The notes below the pieces were generated by a model. The model saw only the letters and a list, made by a program, of their open reading frames with translations. It did no database searches and was not told the DNA's origin. A DNA stretch of 64,000 bases from Hypericibacter sp963696655 (GTDB taxonomy: Bacteria > Pseudomonadota > Alphaproteobacteria > Dongiales > Dongiaceae): NCBI GenBank assembly GCA_963696655.1, contig CAVOLB010000078.1, positions 15,019-79,018 of the forward strand, written 5' to 3'. The position numbers and the translations under genes were made by a program. Of this stretch, positions 25,797 through 33,853 are shown piece by piece (within the stretch, counting starts at the first letter, position 1; the number at the start of each line of letters is the position of its first letter).

Positions 25797-27058
25797 CAGC
25801 TTCTCTCGGACGGTCGCTGGTCGAGGCGCGCCGCTCCCGCAGCCTCGGTCGATCCGGCGGGCGCGAAGAGCGCATCGTAGGCGCCCAGCAGAACCGGGAC
25901 CGAATGTTCCCAGGCGAGGCTCTCGCGCAGGCGGCGCTGGCCGAAATCGGCCATCAGCTTGCGCCGCGGCTCGTCGTCGAGCAGCTGCGCGATCAGCGAC
26001 GCCATCGCCGTCTCGGCGTTGGCCGGGGCATAGAGTGCCGCCTCCTGCGCCGAGAAGCGCGTCTCGCGCAGGTCGAAGGCGACGATCGGCAGGCCGAAAT
26101 ACATATACTCCATGATCTTGTTCATGGTGCTCTTGTCCGACCAGTCGTTCTTCGGGTCGGGATCGATGCCGATATCGGCCGAGGACAGGATGCGGCAGAG
26201 ATCCTCGTCGCTGACCCGGCCGGTGAAAGTCGTCATGTCGGCGAGGCCCAGCGTCTGCGCATAGGCCTTGATCTCCGGCTGATGCGGGCCGCCGCCGACA
26301 AAGACCGCCTGGATGTCGTCACGGCCGCGCTCGCGCAGATCCTTGAGCGCGCGGAGCATGTAGTCGACCCCGTCCTGCTTGCAGATCTCGCCGAGATAGA
26401 CCACCAGATGGCGCTTGCCGTTGCGCCAGGAAGGATCGGCCGGGTAGCGCCTGAAGCGCGCCAGATCGGGACCCGACCGCACGATATGGACCTGGTCGGG
26501 CCGCATCCCGCCGCGCTCGACCGCGATGCGCTTGTGGCTCTCGTTGGTGGTGATGACCTGGTCGGCGGTGCGGAAGGTCATCCGCTCGAGGAACAGCAGA
26601 CCCCGATACATGGCGCCGTCGCTGCGATCGAACTTCGCCGCATACATCTCGGGCGAGAGGTCGTGATGATCGAACAGGAAGCGCTTGCCGAAGGGCCGCC
26701 AGAACCGGGCCAGCGCCCAATAGGTCTCGGGCGGGTTGCAGGCATGGATCGCGTCGAAGCCGCGGCCCCGGATCGCCACCCGCAGGCTCTTCATCCAGGT
26801 GCGGATGAAGCACCAGAGGAACTCGGCCACGAATCCCAAGGCGCCCTTGGCATCGATCGGCAGGCCATAGCGATAGATATCGACGCCCTCGAGCTGCTCG
26901 AAGCTGCGGTTGAAGCCCTTGGCCTTGGGACAGATCACGCTGACACCGTAACCGGCCTTGGTCAGGCTGGTGGCTTCGAGCCAGACGCGCCGGTCGAAGG
27001 GAACCGGCAGGTTCTGGACGACGATGAGGACGCGACGCTTGGATCCGGATCGGGCCAT
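25796..27058 (-). CDS. Glycosyltransferase family 4 protein (WcaI-like group)
   Basis: A 420-residue GT4 enzyme. Near the start it has VLIVVQNLPVPFDRRVWLEATSL, typical of polysaccharide GT4s, followed by HACNPPETYWAL and FLFDHHDLSPEMY. The donor-binding half shows LVVYLGEICKQDGVDYMLRAL and a later acidic segment with STMNKIMEYMYFGLPIVAFD, where Glu is the expected E of the EX7E motif. Start ATG 27058 follows GGTGAG; ATG 27061 is adjacent. The preceding gene is AlgD-like, so this enzyme may transfer a mannuronate or another sugar to the growing repeat unit; this is inference. Confidence 0.9.
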   Translation of the reverse strand: MARSGSKRRVLIVVQNLPVPFDRRVWLEATSLTKAGYGVSVICPKAKGFNRSFEQLEGVDIYRYGLPIDAKGALGFVAEFLWCFIRTWMKSLRVAIRGRGFDAIHACNPPETYWALARFWRPFGKRFLFDHHDLSPEMYAAKFDRSDGAMYRGLLFLERMTFRTADQVITTNESHKRIAVERGGMRPDQVHIVRSGPDLARFRRYPADPSWRNGKRHLVVYLGEICKQDGVDYMLRALKDLRERGRDDIQAVFVGGGPHQPEIKAYAQTLGLADMTTFTGRVSDEDLCRILSSADIGIDPDPKNDWSDKSTMNKIMEYMYFGLPIVAFDLRETRFSAQEAALYAPANAETAMASLIAQLLDDEPRRKLMADFGQRRLRESLAWEHSVPVLLGAYDALFAPAGSTEAAGAARLDQRPSERS

Positions 27059-27062
27059 CATC

Positions 27063-28376
27063 TCACCAGCAGATGCCGTGATATTGCCCGCCATCCGAGG
27101 TGCGGTTGCCGATGCGGGCGAAATCGACGATCACCTGGCCATCCTTGACCTTCTCGAACACCTCGTCATGGCTGGGATCGTTGTTGCCGATCACCACGGT
27201 CTCGGCGTGGTCCAGGACGGCGTCGATACTGTCCACCACGAGATTGTAGATGTGCGGGATGTGGTTCAGCAGATAGCTCTTGTTCGAGCCCATCAGCCCC
27301 GCCAGCTTGACGTTGCGATCGAAGATGCGCACGTCGTAACCCTTGCCGATCAGATTCTCGACCACGTTCACCATCGGACTTTCGCGCAGATCGTCGGTGC
27401 CGGCCTTGAAGCTCAGGCCCAGCACGCCGACGCGCCGATGGCCCTGCTCGGCGATCATGCGGAAGCCGCTGCTGGTATGGCGCTCGTTGCTGGGAATGAC
27501 GGAGGTCAGGATCGGCAGCTCGAGATCCAGCCGGCGCGCGCGGTAATTGAGCGCGCGCAGATCCTTCGGCAGGCAGGAGCCGCCGAAGGAAAAGCCCGGC
27601 TTCAGATATTTGGGCGAGATGTTGAGCTTGGTATCGCGGCAGAAGATATCCATGACCCTATGGCCATCGATGCCGAGCGCCTTGGCGATGGCGCCCATCT
27701 CGTTGCCGAACCCCACTTTCAGCGCATGCCAGGCATTGTCGGCATACTTCACCATCTCGGCGATCTCGATGTCGGTATGGATCATCGGCGCGTCGAGGCC
27801 CTCATAGAGGCCCGCCAGCGTCTCGCGGCTGCGCTCGTCGGTGGCGCCGATGACGGTCTTGGGCGGATTGAAGAAGTCGTCGACCGCCGTGCCTTCGCGC
27901 AGGAACTCCGGGTTGAAGCAGACGCCGAAATCGACGCCGGCCTTCTTGCCCGAGGCGCGCTCGAGCAGCGGGATCACCACGTCGCGGGTCGTGCCCGGCA
28001 GCACGGTGCTGCGCATCACCACCACGAAGAAATCCTTGCGCGCCTTGAGCGCGCCGCCGATCTCCTCGCAGACCGCACGCACATAGGTCAGATCGAGATT
28101 GCCGTTCTGCTGGCTGGGCGTGCCGACGCAGACGAAGGCGAGGTCGGTGACGGCGACCGCGGCCGGCCCGTCGGTCGTGCCGGTGAGCCGGCCCTCGCGC
28201 ACGGCCTTGGCGATCAGGTCGCCGATCTTGGCCTCGATCACCGGCGATTCGCCGCGCGCGATGAAGGCGGTCTTGGTGGGGTTGACATCGACGCCGACGA
28301 TCTGATGGCCGCGCGCGGCCAGGCAGCCGACCGAGACCGCGCCGACATAGCCAAGTCCGAAAATGCTGATCTTCAC
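27063..28376 (-). CDS. algD: GDP-mannose 6-dehydrogenase (AlgD-like)
   Basis: A 437-residue NAD-dependent nucleotide-sugar dehydrogenase that converts GDP-mannose to GDP-mannuronate in two oxidations. It begins MKISIFGLGYVGAVS (Rossmann fold) at a GTG start (28376) preceded by AGGTGA. The catalytic Cys is C268 in FGGSCLPKD, the same residue number as in Pseudomonas AlgD, and the protein ends GICW like AlgD. Intermediate segments such as LGLSFKAGTDDLRESP are also AlgD-like, more so than UDP-glucose dehydrogenases. It sits 6 bp after the heparinase II/III gene, giving the acidic sugar of the polymer. Confidence 0.92.
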   Translation of the reverse strand: MKISIFGLGYVGAVSVGCLAARGHQIVGVDVNPTKTAFIARGESPVIEAKIGDLIAKAVREGRLTGTTDGPAAVAVTDLAFVCVGTPSQQNGNLDLTYVRAVCEEIGGALKARKDFFVVVMRSTVLPGTTRDVVIPLLERASGKKAGVDFGVCFNPEFLREGTAVDDFFNPPKTVIGATDERSRETLAGLYEGLDAPMIHTDIEIAEMVKYADNAWHALKVGFGNEMGAIAKALGIDGHRVMDIFCRDTKLNISPKYLKPGFSFGGSCLPKDLRALNYRARRLDLELPILTSVIPSNERHTSSGFRMIAEQGHRRVGVLGLSFKAGTDDLRESPMVNVVENLIGKGYDVRIFDRNVKLAGLMGSNKSYLLNHIPHIYNLVVDSIDAVLDHAETVVIGNNDPSHDEVFEKVKDGQVIVDFARIGNRTSDGGQYHGICW

Positions 28377-28381
28377 GCTGT

Positions 28382-30457
28382 TCACCTGTGACTGGAGGAA
28401 GACGCCAGGCGCCCCGTCACCGCGCTGGCGACGGCGGCGGTTCCGGCCGTGGGATCGCGGTCGAACGCGATCCGGGTCTCGAATTCGACCTGGCCCTCGG
28501 CGGACCCCTCGCCCAGCAGCGTCCAGGCCGGCTCGCGGCGGCCGAAGCCGGCCGAGTACCAGCCCAGCGGCGGCTCGACCGAGCCGCGCGCCAGGGACCA
28601 GGCGAGGGCCTCGGGCAGCGTCATCGAGGCCGAGCGGGCCGCCGTGCCCGCCGGCCATCGCAGCCGCGCGACGGCTCCTTCGAGGCTGACCTCGACGGTG
28701 GGGCCGAAATGAAAGGCGAGACGGCAGCGGCCGCGCCGTGCCAGATCCAGCCGGTCGATGACCGCGAGGCCGGGTTCGGCGCGATCGAGGATGACGCTGC
28801 GCTCGTGGGACGCGCGCGACGGCAGGCGGCGATAGCCGTCATGGGACGCGCGCCATTCGGCGACCGGCCCGGAATCCAGGCCCGTCGCCGCGATCAGCCG
28901 CGAGCGGGCGGGCTTCAGCCAGAAGAACATGCCGCCGGCGACCGACTGATCCTGGCCGTCGAGCTCGAGCGCGTTGTGGGCGAGCGTCGAGCGGAAATAG
29001 TTCCGCCAGGCGGGCTCCGACTGGTAGCAGCCGGTGCCGGGATCGGCCAGGATCTCGACCCCGCCGACCCTGAGCTCGATCGAAAGGGCGTCGGCATGGG
29101 CATGGGCCGCGAGCGGCTCCAGCCCGTGCGGACCATGATCGCACCGGCACCAGATCTCGTCGCCCGACCGGGTCTGGCCGCGCAGGATGACGATCCCGGC
29201 CTGCGGAAACAGGGCCGGCCGCGTTGTCGGGCGCGGCGACAGCGGCAGGGCATCGGGCGCCAGGGCCGTCCAGAAAGCCGCCCGCAATCCCGCAGACCGC
29301 GGCGTTGGCCACCAGGGCGCAGCGGTAAAGAGCGCAGCACCGCTGGCGAGCAGGGAATCCGCGCGGGGCCGCTCCGGCGCATCCAGCAGCAGCGCCGTGC
29401 AATCGTCGCTGTCGCCCTGGCGGGGCGGCTTGCCGTCGCCGTCGACCCAGCCCGCCAGCGCATCCGTCATGGACTGTGCCGCCACCCAGACGTCGCGGCC
29501 GAGCGGGAAGCCGGCCGCATAGCCTTCCAGCATCGCGGTCACGGTCAGCTCGAGGACGAAGAGGTGGTAATCGGTCGCGAGCTCGCGGTTGCTGCCGTCG
29601 GCGAAGGTCTGGCGAGGGATCTCCCGGCGGAGTCGGGCCAGCGCCTTCGCGCGCCAGCGGTCGGTCTGAGCGAAACCGCGGAACGCGCAGGAGGCCGCGA
29701 ACAGCCCCACCGTCTCGGCCAGCAGATGGTTGTTGGCCGAGGAGCCGTGGCTGCGGAAGCGCGCCAGATAGAGCTGATGGCCATAGAGCTGGCGCAGGAA
29801 GATCGGGTTGCGCTCGAACAGGGCCGGCGCCTCGCTCCAGCTCTGCAGCAGCCGGCGGATCCAGACCCAGGCGATCAGCCGCATGCCGACCTCGATGCCC
29901 ATGGTCCAGTGGATGCCGGAGAGAACCGGATTGGCGTCCCACCAGGATTGCAGCTGCATGCCGACCCGCTCGGCATAGCGGGTCTCGCCGGTGAGCGCAT
30001 AGGCCGCCGCGAGCAGGGTCAAATGATGGTGACGCGACAGCTCCCAGATGCGTTTGACGTCGCGGTCGGGCGCGCCCTGGCGCCAGTCGACGTCGAACCC
30101 GTACTCGTTCCGACTGGCGGAAAAATCGCTGCTGCCGTCGCCGAACCAGTCCGGCACCGGAGCCATATCGGTGCGGGTCCGGCCGAACACGTCCCAATGG
30201 CCGTCCATGACCCGGTCGGCGGCGGCGACCAGCGCCAGCGTCGAGGGGTCGTCCGCGGCGATGGCGGGCAGGCGCGAGAGCGGCGTGGCGAAGATGACGG
30301 GCCCGAGGGTCCGCGGGAACAGGGAGAGGCGGGAGCCCGCCTTGCGGCGCGAGCGCCAGCACGCCTTGCGCGCCGCGTCGCTGGCGCGCAGGACGATTTC
30401 GAGCGCCGACATCCGCCGCAGCCTCGCGGCATACCAAGCCAGATTCATCGCGGGCAT
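28382..30457 (-). CDS. Heparinase II/III-family protein (candidate polyuronate lyase)
   Basis: A 691-residue protein. The N-terminal two-thirds is alpha-helical (roughly residues 60-380), and the second half shows the heparinase II/III-like beta-sheet region with HAHADALSIELRVGGVEILADPGTGCYQ, the metal or catalytic His-containing signature. No convincing signal peptide is present; such proteins in exopolysaccharide clusters often act in the periplasm. Start ATG 30457 follows GGAGCAGG; 30448 is an alternative. It lies between the priming transferase and algD genes, so a lyase acting on the mannuronate-containing polymer (as in alginate-type clusters) is the best guess. Confidence 0.85.
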   Translation of the reverse strand: MPAMNLAWYAARLRRMSALEIVLRASDAARKACWRSRRKAGSRLSLFPRTLGPVIFATPLSRLPAIAADDPSTLALVAAADRVMDGHWDVFGRTRTDMAPVPDWFGDGSSDFSASRNEYGFDVDWRQGAPDRDVKRIWELSRHHHLTLLAAAYALTGETRYAERVGMQLQSWWDANPVLSGIHWTMGIEVGMRLIAWVWIRRLLQSWSEAPALFERNPIFLRQLYGHQLYLARFRSHGSSANNHLLAETVGLFAASCAFRGFAQTDRWRAKALARLRREIPRQTFADGSNRELATDYHLFVLELTVTAMLEGYAAGFPLGRDVWVAAQSMTDALAGWVDGDGKPPRQGDSDDCTALLLDAPERPRADSLLASGAALFTAAPWWPTPRSAGLRAAFWTALAPDALPLSPRPTTRPALFPQAGIVILRGQTRSGDEIWCRCDHGPHGLEPLAAHAHADALSIELRVGGVEILADPGTGCYQSEPAWRNYFRSTLAHNALELDGQDQSVAGGMFFWLKPARSRLIAATGLDSGPVAEWRASHDGYRRLPSRASHERSVILDRAEPGLAVIDRLDLARRGRCRLAFHFGPTVEVSLEGAVARLRWPAGTAARSASMTLPEALAWSLARGSVEPPLGWYSAGFGRREPAWTLLGEGSAEGQVEFETRIAFDRDPTAGTAAVASAVTGRLASSSSHR

Positions 30458-30527
30458 CCTGCTCCGTCTCGGGTCCCCGGGCGCCGCCCGATCGGGGCCG
30501 CCCCGACCGCGACCGTCCAGCGGGCGG

Positions 30528-31958
30528 TCAATAGGCGTTTTCGCGTTTCAGAACGGCCACGATCGTCAGCAGCAGGATCTTGATGTCGAGCAGGACCGAC
30601 CAGTTCTCGATGTAATAGAGGTCGTGCTCGACCCGCTTCACCGCCTTCTCGACCGTGTCGATCTCGCCGCGCCAGCCATTGACCTGGGCCCAGCCGGTGA
30701 TGCCCGGGCGAACGCGATGGCGCGCCGCATACTCGGCCACGATCTCGTCGTAATAGCGGTTGTTGATCTTGAGCGCGGCCTGGTGGGGGCGCGGCCCCAC
30801 GATCGACATCTCGCCGCGCAGCACATTGATGATCTGCGGCAGCTCGTCGAGGCTGGTCTTGCGCAGGAAGCCGCCCAGCCGGGTGACGCGCGAATCGCCG
30901 CGCTTGACGACGTTCTCGCCCGCCGCGTCGCACTGATCGGTGTACATGGTCCGGAACTTGAAGACCTCGATCATCTGGTTGTTGTAGCCATAGCGGCGCT
31001 GGCGGAAGAAGACGGGGCCCGGGCTGTCGAGCTTCACGGCCAGGGCGATCAGCCCCAGCAGCGGCGAGATGAGCACCAGGATCGCGGCGGCGAGGAATCG
31101 GTCCTCGATCTCCTTGCGGACCCATTTCCAGTCGCTGAGCGGACGCTCGACCAGATTCAGCACGGGCTGATCGGCGACGCGGCCGATCGAGCAGTTCCCG
31201 AGCGGCAGGCCCTTGAGGTCGGGGCAGAGGCTGACGGCCACGGGGAGCTGGCGCAGCCGGCGGAAGATCTCCGCCAGCTCGGTCTCTGCCTGGGCCGGCA
31301 TGGCCACCACGATCTGATCCACATGGACCCGGCGGCAGAACTCGGTCAGGTCGTCGATATTGCCCGCCAGGCCGCGCCCCGCGACGACCGGCCGGCGGTG
31401 GCTGAAGCGCTCGTCGAACACGCCGACGATCTCCACGTCGGCACTGTGGCTGGCCTCGACCATGGCGATGAAACGCTCGGCCTCGAAGCCGGCACCGACC
31501 ACCACAAGATTGCGGGAGAGCCGGCGCTGCCGGGTCCAGTGGCGGACCAGCGCGCTCAGCGCCACGCGATTGACCGCCAGCCCCGCCAGCCCGATCAGGA
31601 ACCAGCAGACCACCCAGCCGCGGGAGAAATTCTCCCCGGTCCTGGTGAAGAACAGGGCAGCGGCGAACAGCAGCAACACCAGCGACCAGGCCAGCAGCAC
31701 GCGGCCGAAGCGGCGCAAGGGGGAGCGCAGGGTCGGGTGGGTGTAGAGATGGGCCAGCTGGAAGCCGTTGGCGCAGAGCAGGCCGATGATGGCCACGAAG
31801 ACCAGGGACAGATCGGCCGCGAGCGCCTGCTGGGCCGGCGGATAGACCCGATAGGCGATCAGGCCGGCGCCGAGCACCGCAACCAGGTCGGCAAGCCGAA
31901 GACACCCGGAGACGATTGGCAGCGACACGGTTCGTCTCTCCGATATCATCGAAGTCAC
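30528..31958 (-). CDS. Undecaprenyl-phosphate sugar phosphotransferase (WcaJ-like initiating enzyme)
   Basis: A 476-residue polyprenol-phosphate hexose-1-phosphate transferase. The N-terminal part has several hydrophobic segments and a CoA-binding-like domain (LVVVGAGFEAERFIAMVE); the C-terminal bacterial sugar transferase domain starts near VRKEIEDRFLAAAILVLISP and shows LDSPGPVFFRQRRYG, FKFRTMY, KTSLDELPQIINVL and MSIVGPRPH, all typical of WcaJ/PssY-type enzymes. As the first gene of the minus-strand operon it should start repeat-unit synthesis by moving a hexose-1-phosphate onto undecaprenyl phosphate at the inner membrane. Confidence 0.94.
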   Translation of the reverse strand: MTSMISERRTVSLPIVSGCLRLADLVAVLGAGLIAYRVYPPAQQALAADLSLVFVAIIGLLCANGFQLAHLYTHPTLRSPLRRFGRVLLAWSLVLLLFAAALFFTRTGENFSRGWVVCWFLIGLAGLAVNRVALSALVRHWTRQRRLSRNLVVVGAGFEAERFIAMVEASHSADVEIVGVFDERFSHRRPVVAGRGLAGNIDDLTEFCRRVHVDQIVVAMPAQAETELAEIFRRLRQLPVAVSLCPDLKGLPLGNCSIGRVADQPVLNLVERPLSDWKWVRKEIEDRFLAAAILVLISPLLGLIALAVKLDSPGPVFFRQRRYGYNNQMIEVFKFRTMYTDQCDAAGENVVKRGDSRVTRLGGFLRKTSLDELPQIINVLRGEMSIVGPRPHQAALKINNRYYDEIVAEYAARHRVRPGITGWAQVNGWRGEIDTVEKAVKRVEHDLYYIENWSVLLDIKILLLTIVAVLKRENAY

Positions 31959-32301
31959 CTATCGATTTATTTTTCTGAGATCGCCGGCACGACTGCCGCG
32001 GTTGACGCCACGCCTGGGCGTTCGGGGGAGCGGCAGCGTCACGCTAACAGCGAGGGCCAGAGCCTTGGGAAGCAAAGTTGTGGCAGCGTCACCGCCATTG
32101 AATCGCGGGTCAGCAATAAGCCGCTCGCAGCGCGCGCTTGCGCCTACCGCGTTTCATGCGAGCCGTGGCATCCTTGTGGCACTCGCTGCGGAGCGAATGA
32201 TTCCTTCTCGCGCCGCGCACGCATGGTCGGCGATGCCGTCGTCGAAATCGCATCGGTCCGTCATTGATTTGAGCGCCAATGAAGTCGCGGAATTTACCTA
32301 G
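31959..32301. promoter_or_regulatory. 343-bp divergent intergenic region upstream of the EPS operon
   Basis: Divergent gap between the WcaJ-like gene (minus) and the CapK-like gene (plus), so it should hold promoters in both directions. The 31960-31980 stretch is AT-rich (TTTATTTTTC). The 11-bp sequence GGCAGCGTCAC occurs twice, at 32032-32042 and 32082-32092, exactly 50 bp apart; its meaning is unclear. No small gene with ribosome binding site is apparent. Confidence 0.35.
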
Positions 32302-33840
32302 ATGAAGAGATCGTTCATGAAAGATCGCGTGTTAATGAATGAGGGAAAGCCGCAACGCGCGCTCCAGGCGCTGCAGCATTTTCTTGAGACGCCGCTGAAC
32401 CGGTTGCTCGAGAATGTCGGCATGGCGGATGGCGAGGCATCCGTTCTGGCGCTGTTTTGCGATGTGGTTGCGCGCGTTCCCGCCTATCGGCAGTTCCTCG
32501 CCGAGCATGGCATCGATCCGGCGTCGATCCGCGACGCGGCCGACTTCTCGACGCTGCCGCTCACCGACAAGGCGAACTATCTCCAGCGGCACAAGCTGGA
32601 GGATCTCTGCCGCGACGGCCGTCTCGACAGTTGCGACATGATGGCGGTCTCATCGGGCTCGACCGGCAAGCCGACCTTCTGGCCGCGCTTCCTGAGCGAC
32701 GAGCTGGTCACCGCCGTTCGCTTCGAGCAGGCCTTCCATGACAGTTTTGCGGCCGACCGGCGCCGCACCCTCGCCGTCGTCTGCTTCGCGCTGGGGACCT
32801 GGGTCGGCGGCCTCTTCACGACCGCCTGCTGCCGCCATCTGGCCGCCAAGGGCTATCCGCTGATGGTGGTCGCGCCCGGCAACAACAAGACGGAGATCTG
32901 GCGGGTGGTCCGCGAGCTGGCGCCGCAGTTCGAGCAGACCGTGCTCCTGGGATATCCGCCCTTCCTCAAGGACGTGATCGATGGCGGGATCGCCGAGGGT
33001 CTCGATTGGCGACCCTTCCAGCTGAAGCTGGTGATGGCGGGCGAGGTCTTCAGCGAAGAATGGCGCGATCTGGTCGGCGCCCGGGCGGGGATCGCCGATC
33101 CCGCCTACGGCTCGGTCGCCCTCTATGGCACCGCCGACGCCGGGGTGCTCGGCAACGAGACGCCGCTCAGCATCGCCATCCGCCGTTTCCTCGGCCGCAA
33201 TCCCGAAGCCGCCCGCGAGCTCTTCGGCGAATCCCGGCTGCCGACGCTGGTCCAGTACGATCCGCGCGCGCGTTACTTCGAGACGCGCGACGGCACCCTG
33301 TTCTTCTCCGGCGACAATGGCGTCCCGCTTCTGCGCTACCACATCGCCGACACGGGCGGGCTCGTGCCCTATGAGGAGATGCTGCGGTTCCTGGCGGCGC
33401 GCGGCTTCGATCCGGTCGCCGCCTTGTCGGAAGCAGGCGGGCGCGGCGTGCGGCCGCTGCCCTTCGTCTATGTGTTCGGCCGCTCCAATTTCACCGTCTC
33501 CTATTTCGGCGCGAACATCTATCCCGAGAACATCACCGTCGGGTTGGAGCAGGAACGGGTCGCGGGCTGGGTGACGGGCAAGTTCGTGCTGCAGGCGATC
33601 GAAGGGCTGCAGCAGGCCCCTCACTTGGCGATCGCGGTCGAGCTGGCGCCCGGGATCGAGGCCGACGATACCAAGCGCGACAGCATCGCGCAGTCGATCC
33701 TGACGCAGCTCCTGCGCCTCAACAGCGAGTTTCAGGCCTACACGCCGCCGGAATATCGTCTGCCGCGCATCAGCCTGAAGCCGTCCGGCGATCCCGACTG
33801 GTTTCCGGTCGGGGTCAAGCATCGCTACACGCGCAAGTAG
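32302..33840 (+). CDS. CapK/PaaK-like adenylate-forming enzyme
   Basis: A 512-residue member of the phenylacetate-CoA ligase/CapK branch of AMP-binding enzymes. The P-loop is SSGSTGKPTFWPRF near residue 117, followed by LGTWVGG and the LYGTADAG region. The adenylation C-terminal subdomain is seen (FYVFGRSNFTVSYFGANIYPEN). The start codon is uncertain: 32302 (MKRSF), 32317 or 32335 are in frame. CapK-type proteins often sit in capsule clusters, probably activating an organic acid or amino acid for decoration of the polymer; the acid here is unknown. It converges with the histidine kinase gene (13-bp gap). Confidence 0.82.
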   Translation: MKRSFMKDRVLMNEGKPQRALQALQHFLETPLNRLLENVGMADGEASVLALFCDVVARVPAYRQFLAEHGIDPASIRDAADFSTLPLTDKANYLQRHKLEDLCRDGRLDSCDMMAVSSGSTGKPTFWPRFLSDELVTAVRFEQAFHDSFAADRRRTLAVVCFALGTWVGGLFTTACCRHLAAKGYPLMVVAPGNNKTEIWRVVRELAPQFEQTVLLGYPPFLKDVIDGGIAEGLDWRPFQLKLVMAGEVFSEEWRDLVGARAGIADPAYGSVALYGTADAGVLGNETPLSIAIRRFLGRNPEAARELFGESRLPTLVQYDPRARYFETRDGTLFFSGDNGVPLLRYHIADTGGLVPYEEMLRFLAARGFDPVAALSEAGGRGVRPLPFVYVFGRSNFTVSYFGANIYPENITVGLEQERVAGWVTGKFVLQAIEGLQQAPHLAIAVELAPGIEADDTKRDSIAQSILTQLLRLNSEFQAYTPPEYRLPRISLKPSGDPDWFPVGVKHRYTRK

Positions 33841-33853
33841 GAGGAGGCGGCGA

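Noticed and set aside
32032..32092. 11-bp direct repeat at exact 50-bp spacing as a regulatory array
   Set aside because: Only two copies, no symmetry, and no DNA-binding partner in reach; possible chance in GC-rich sequence.
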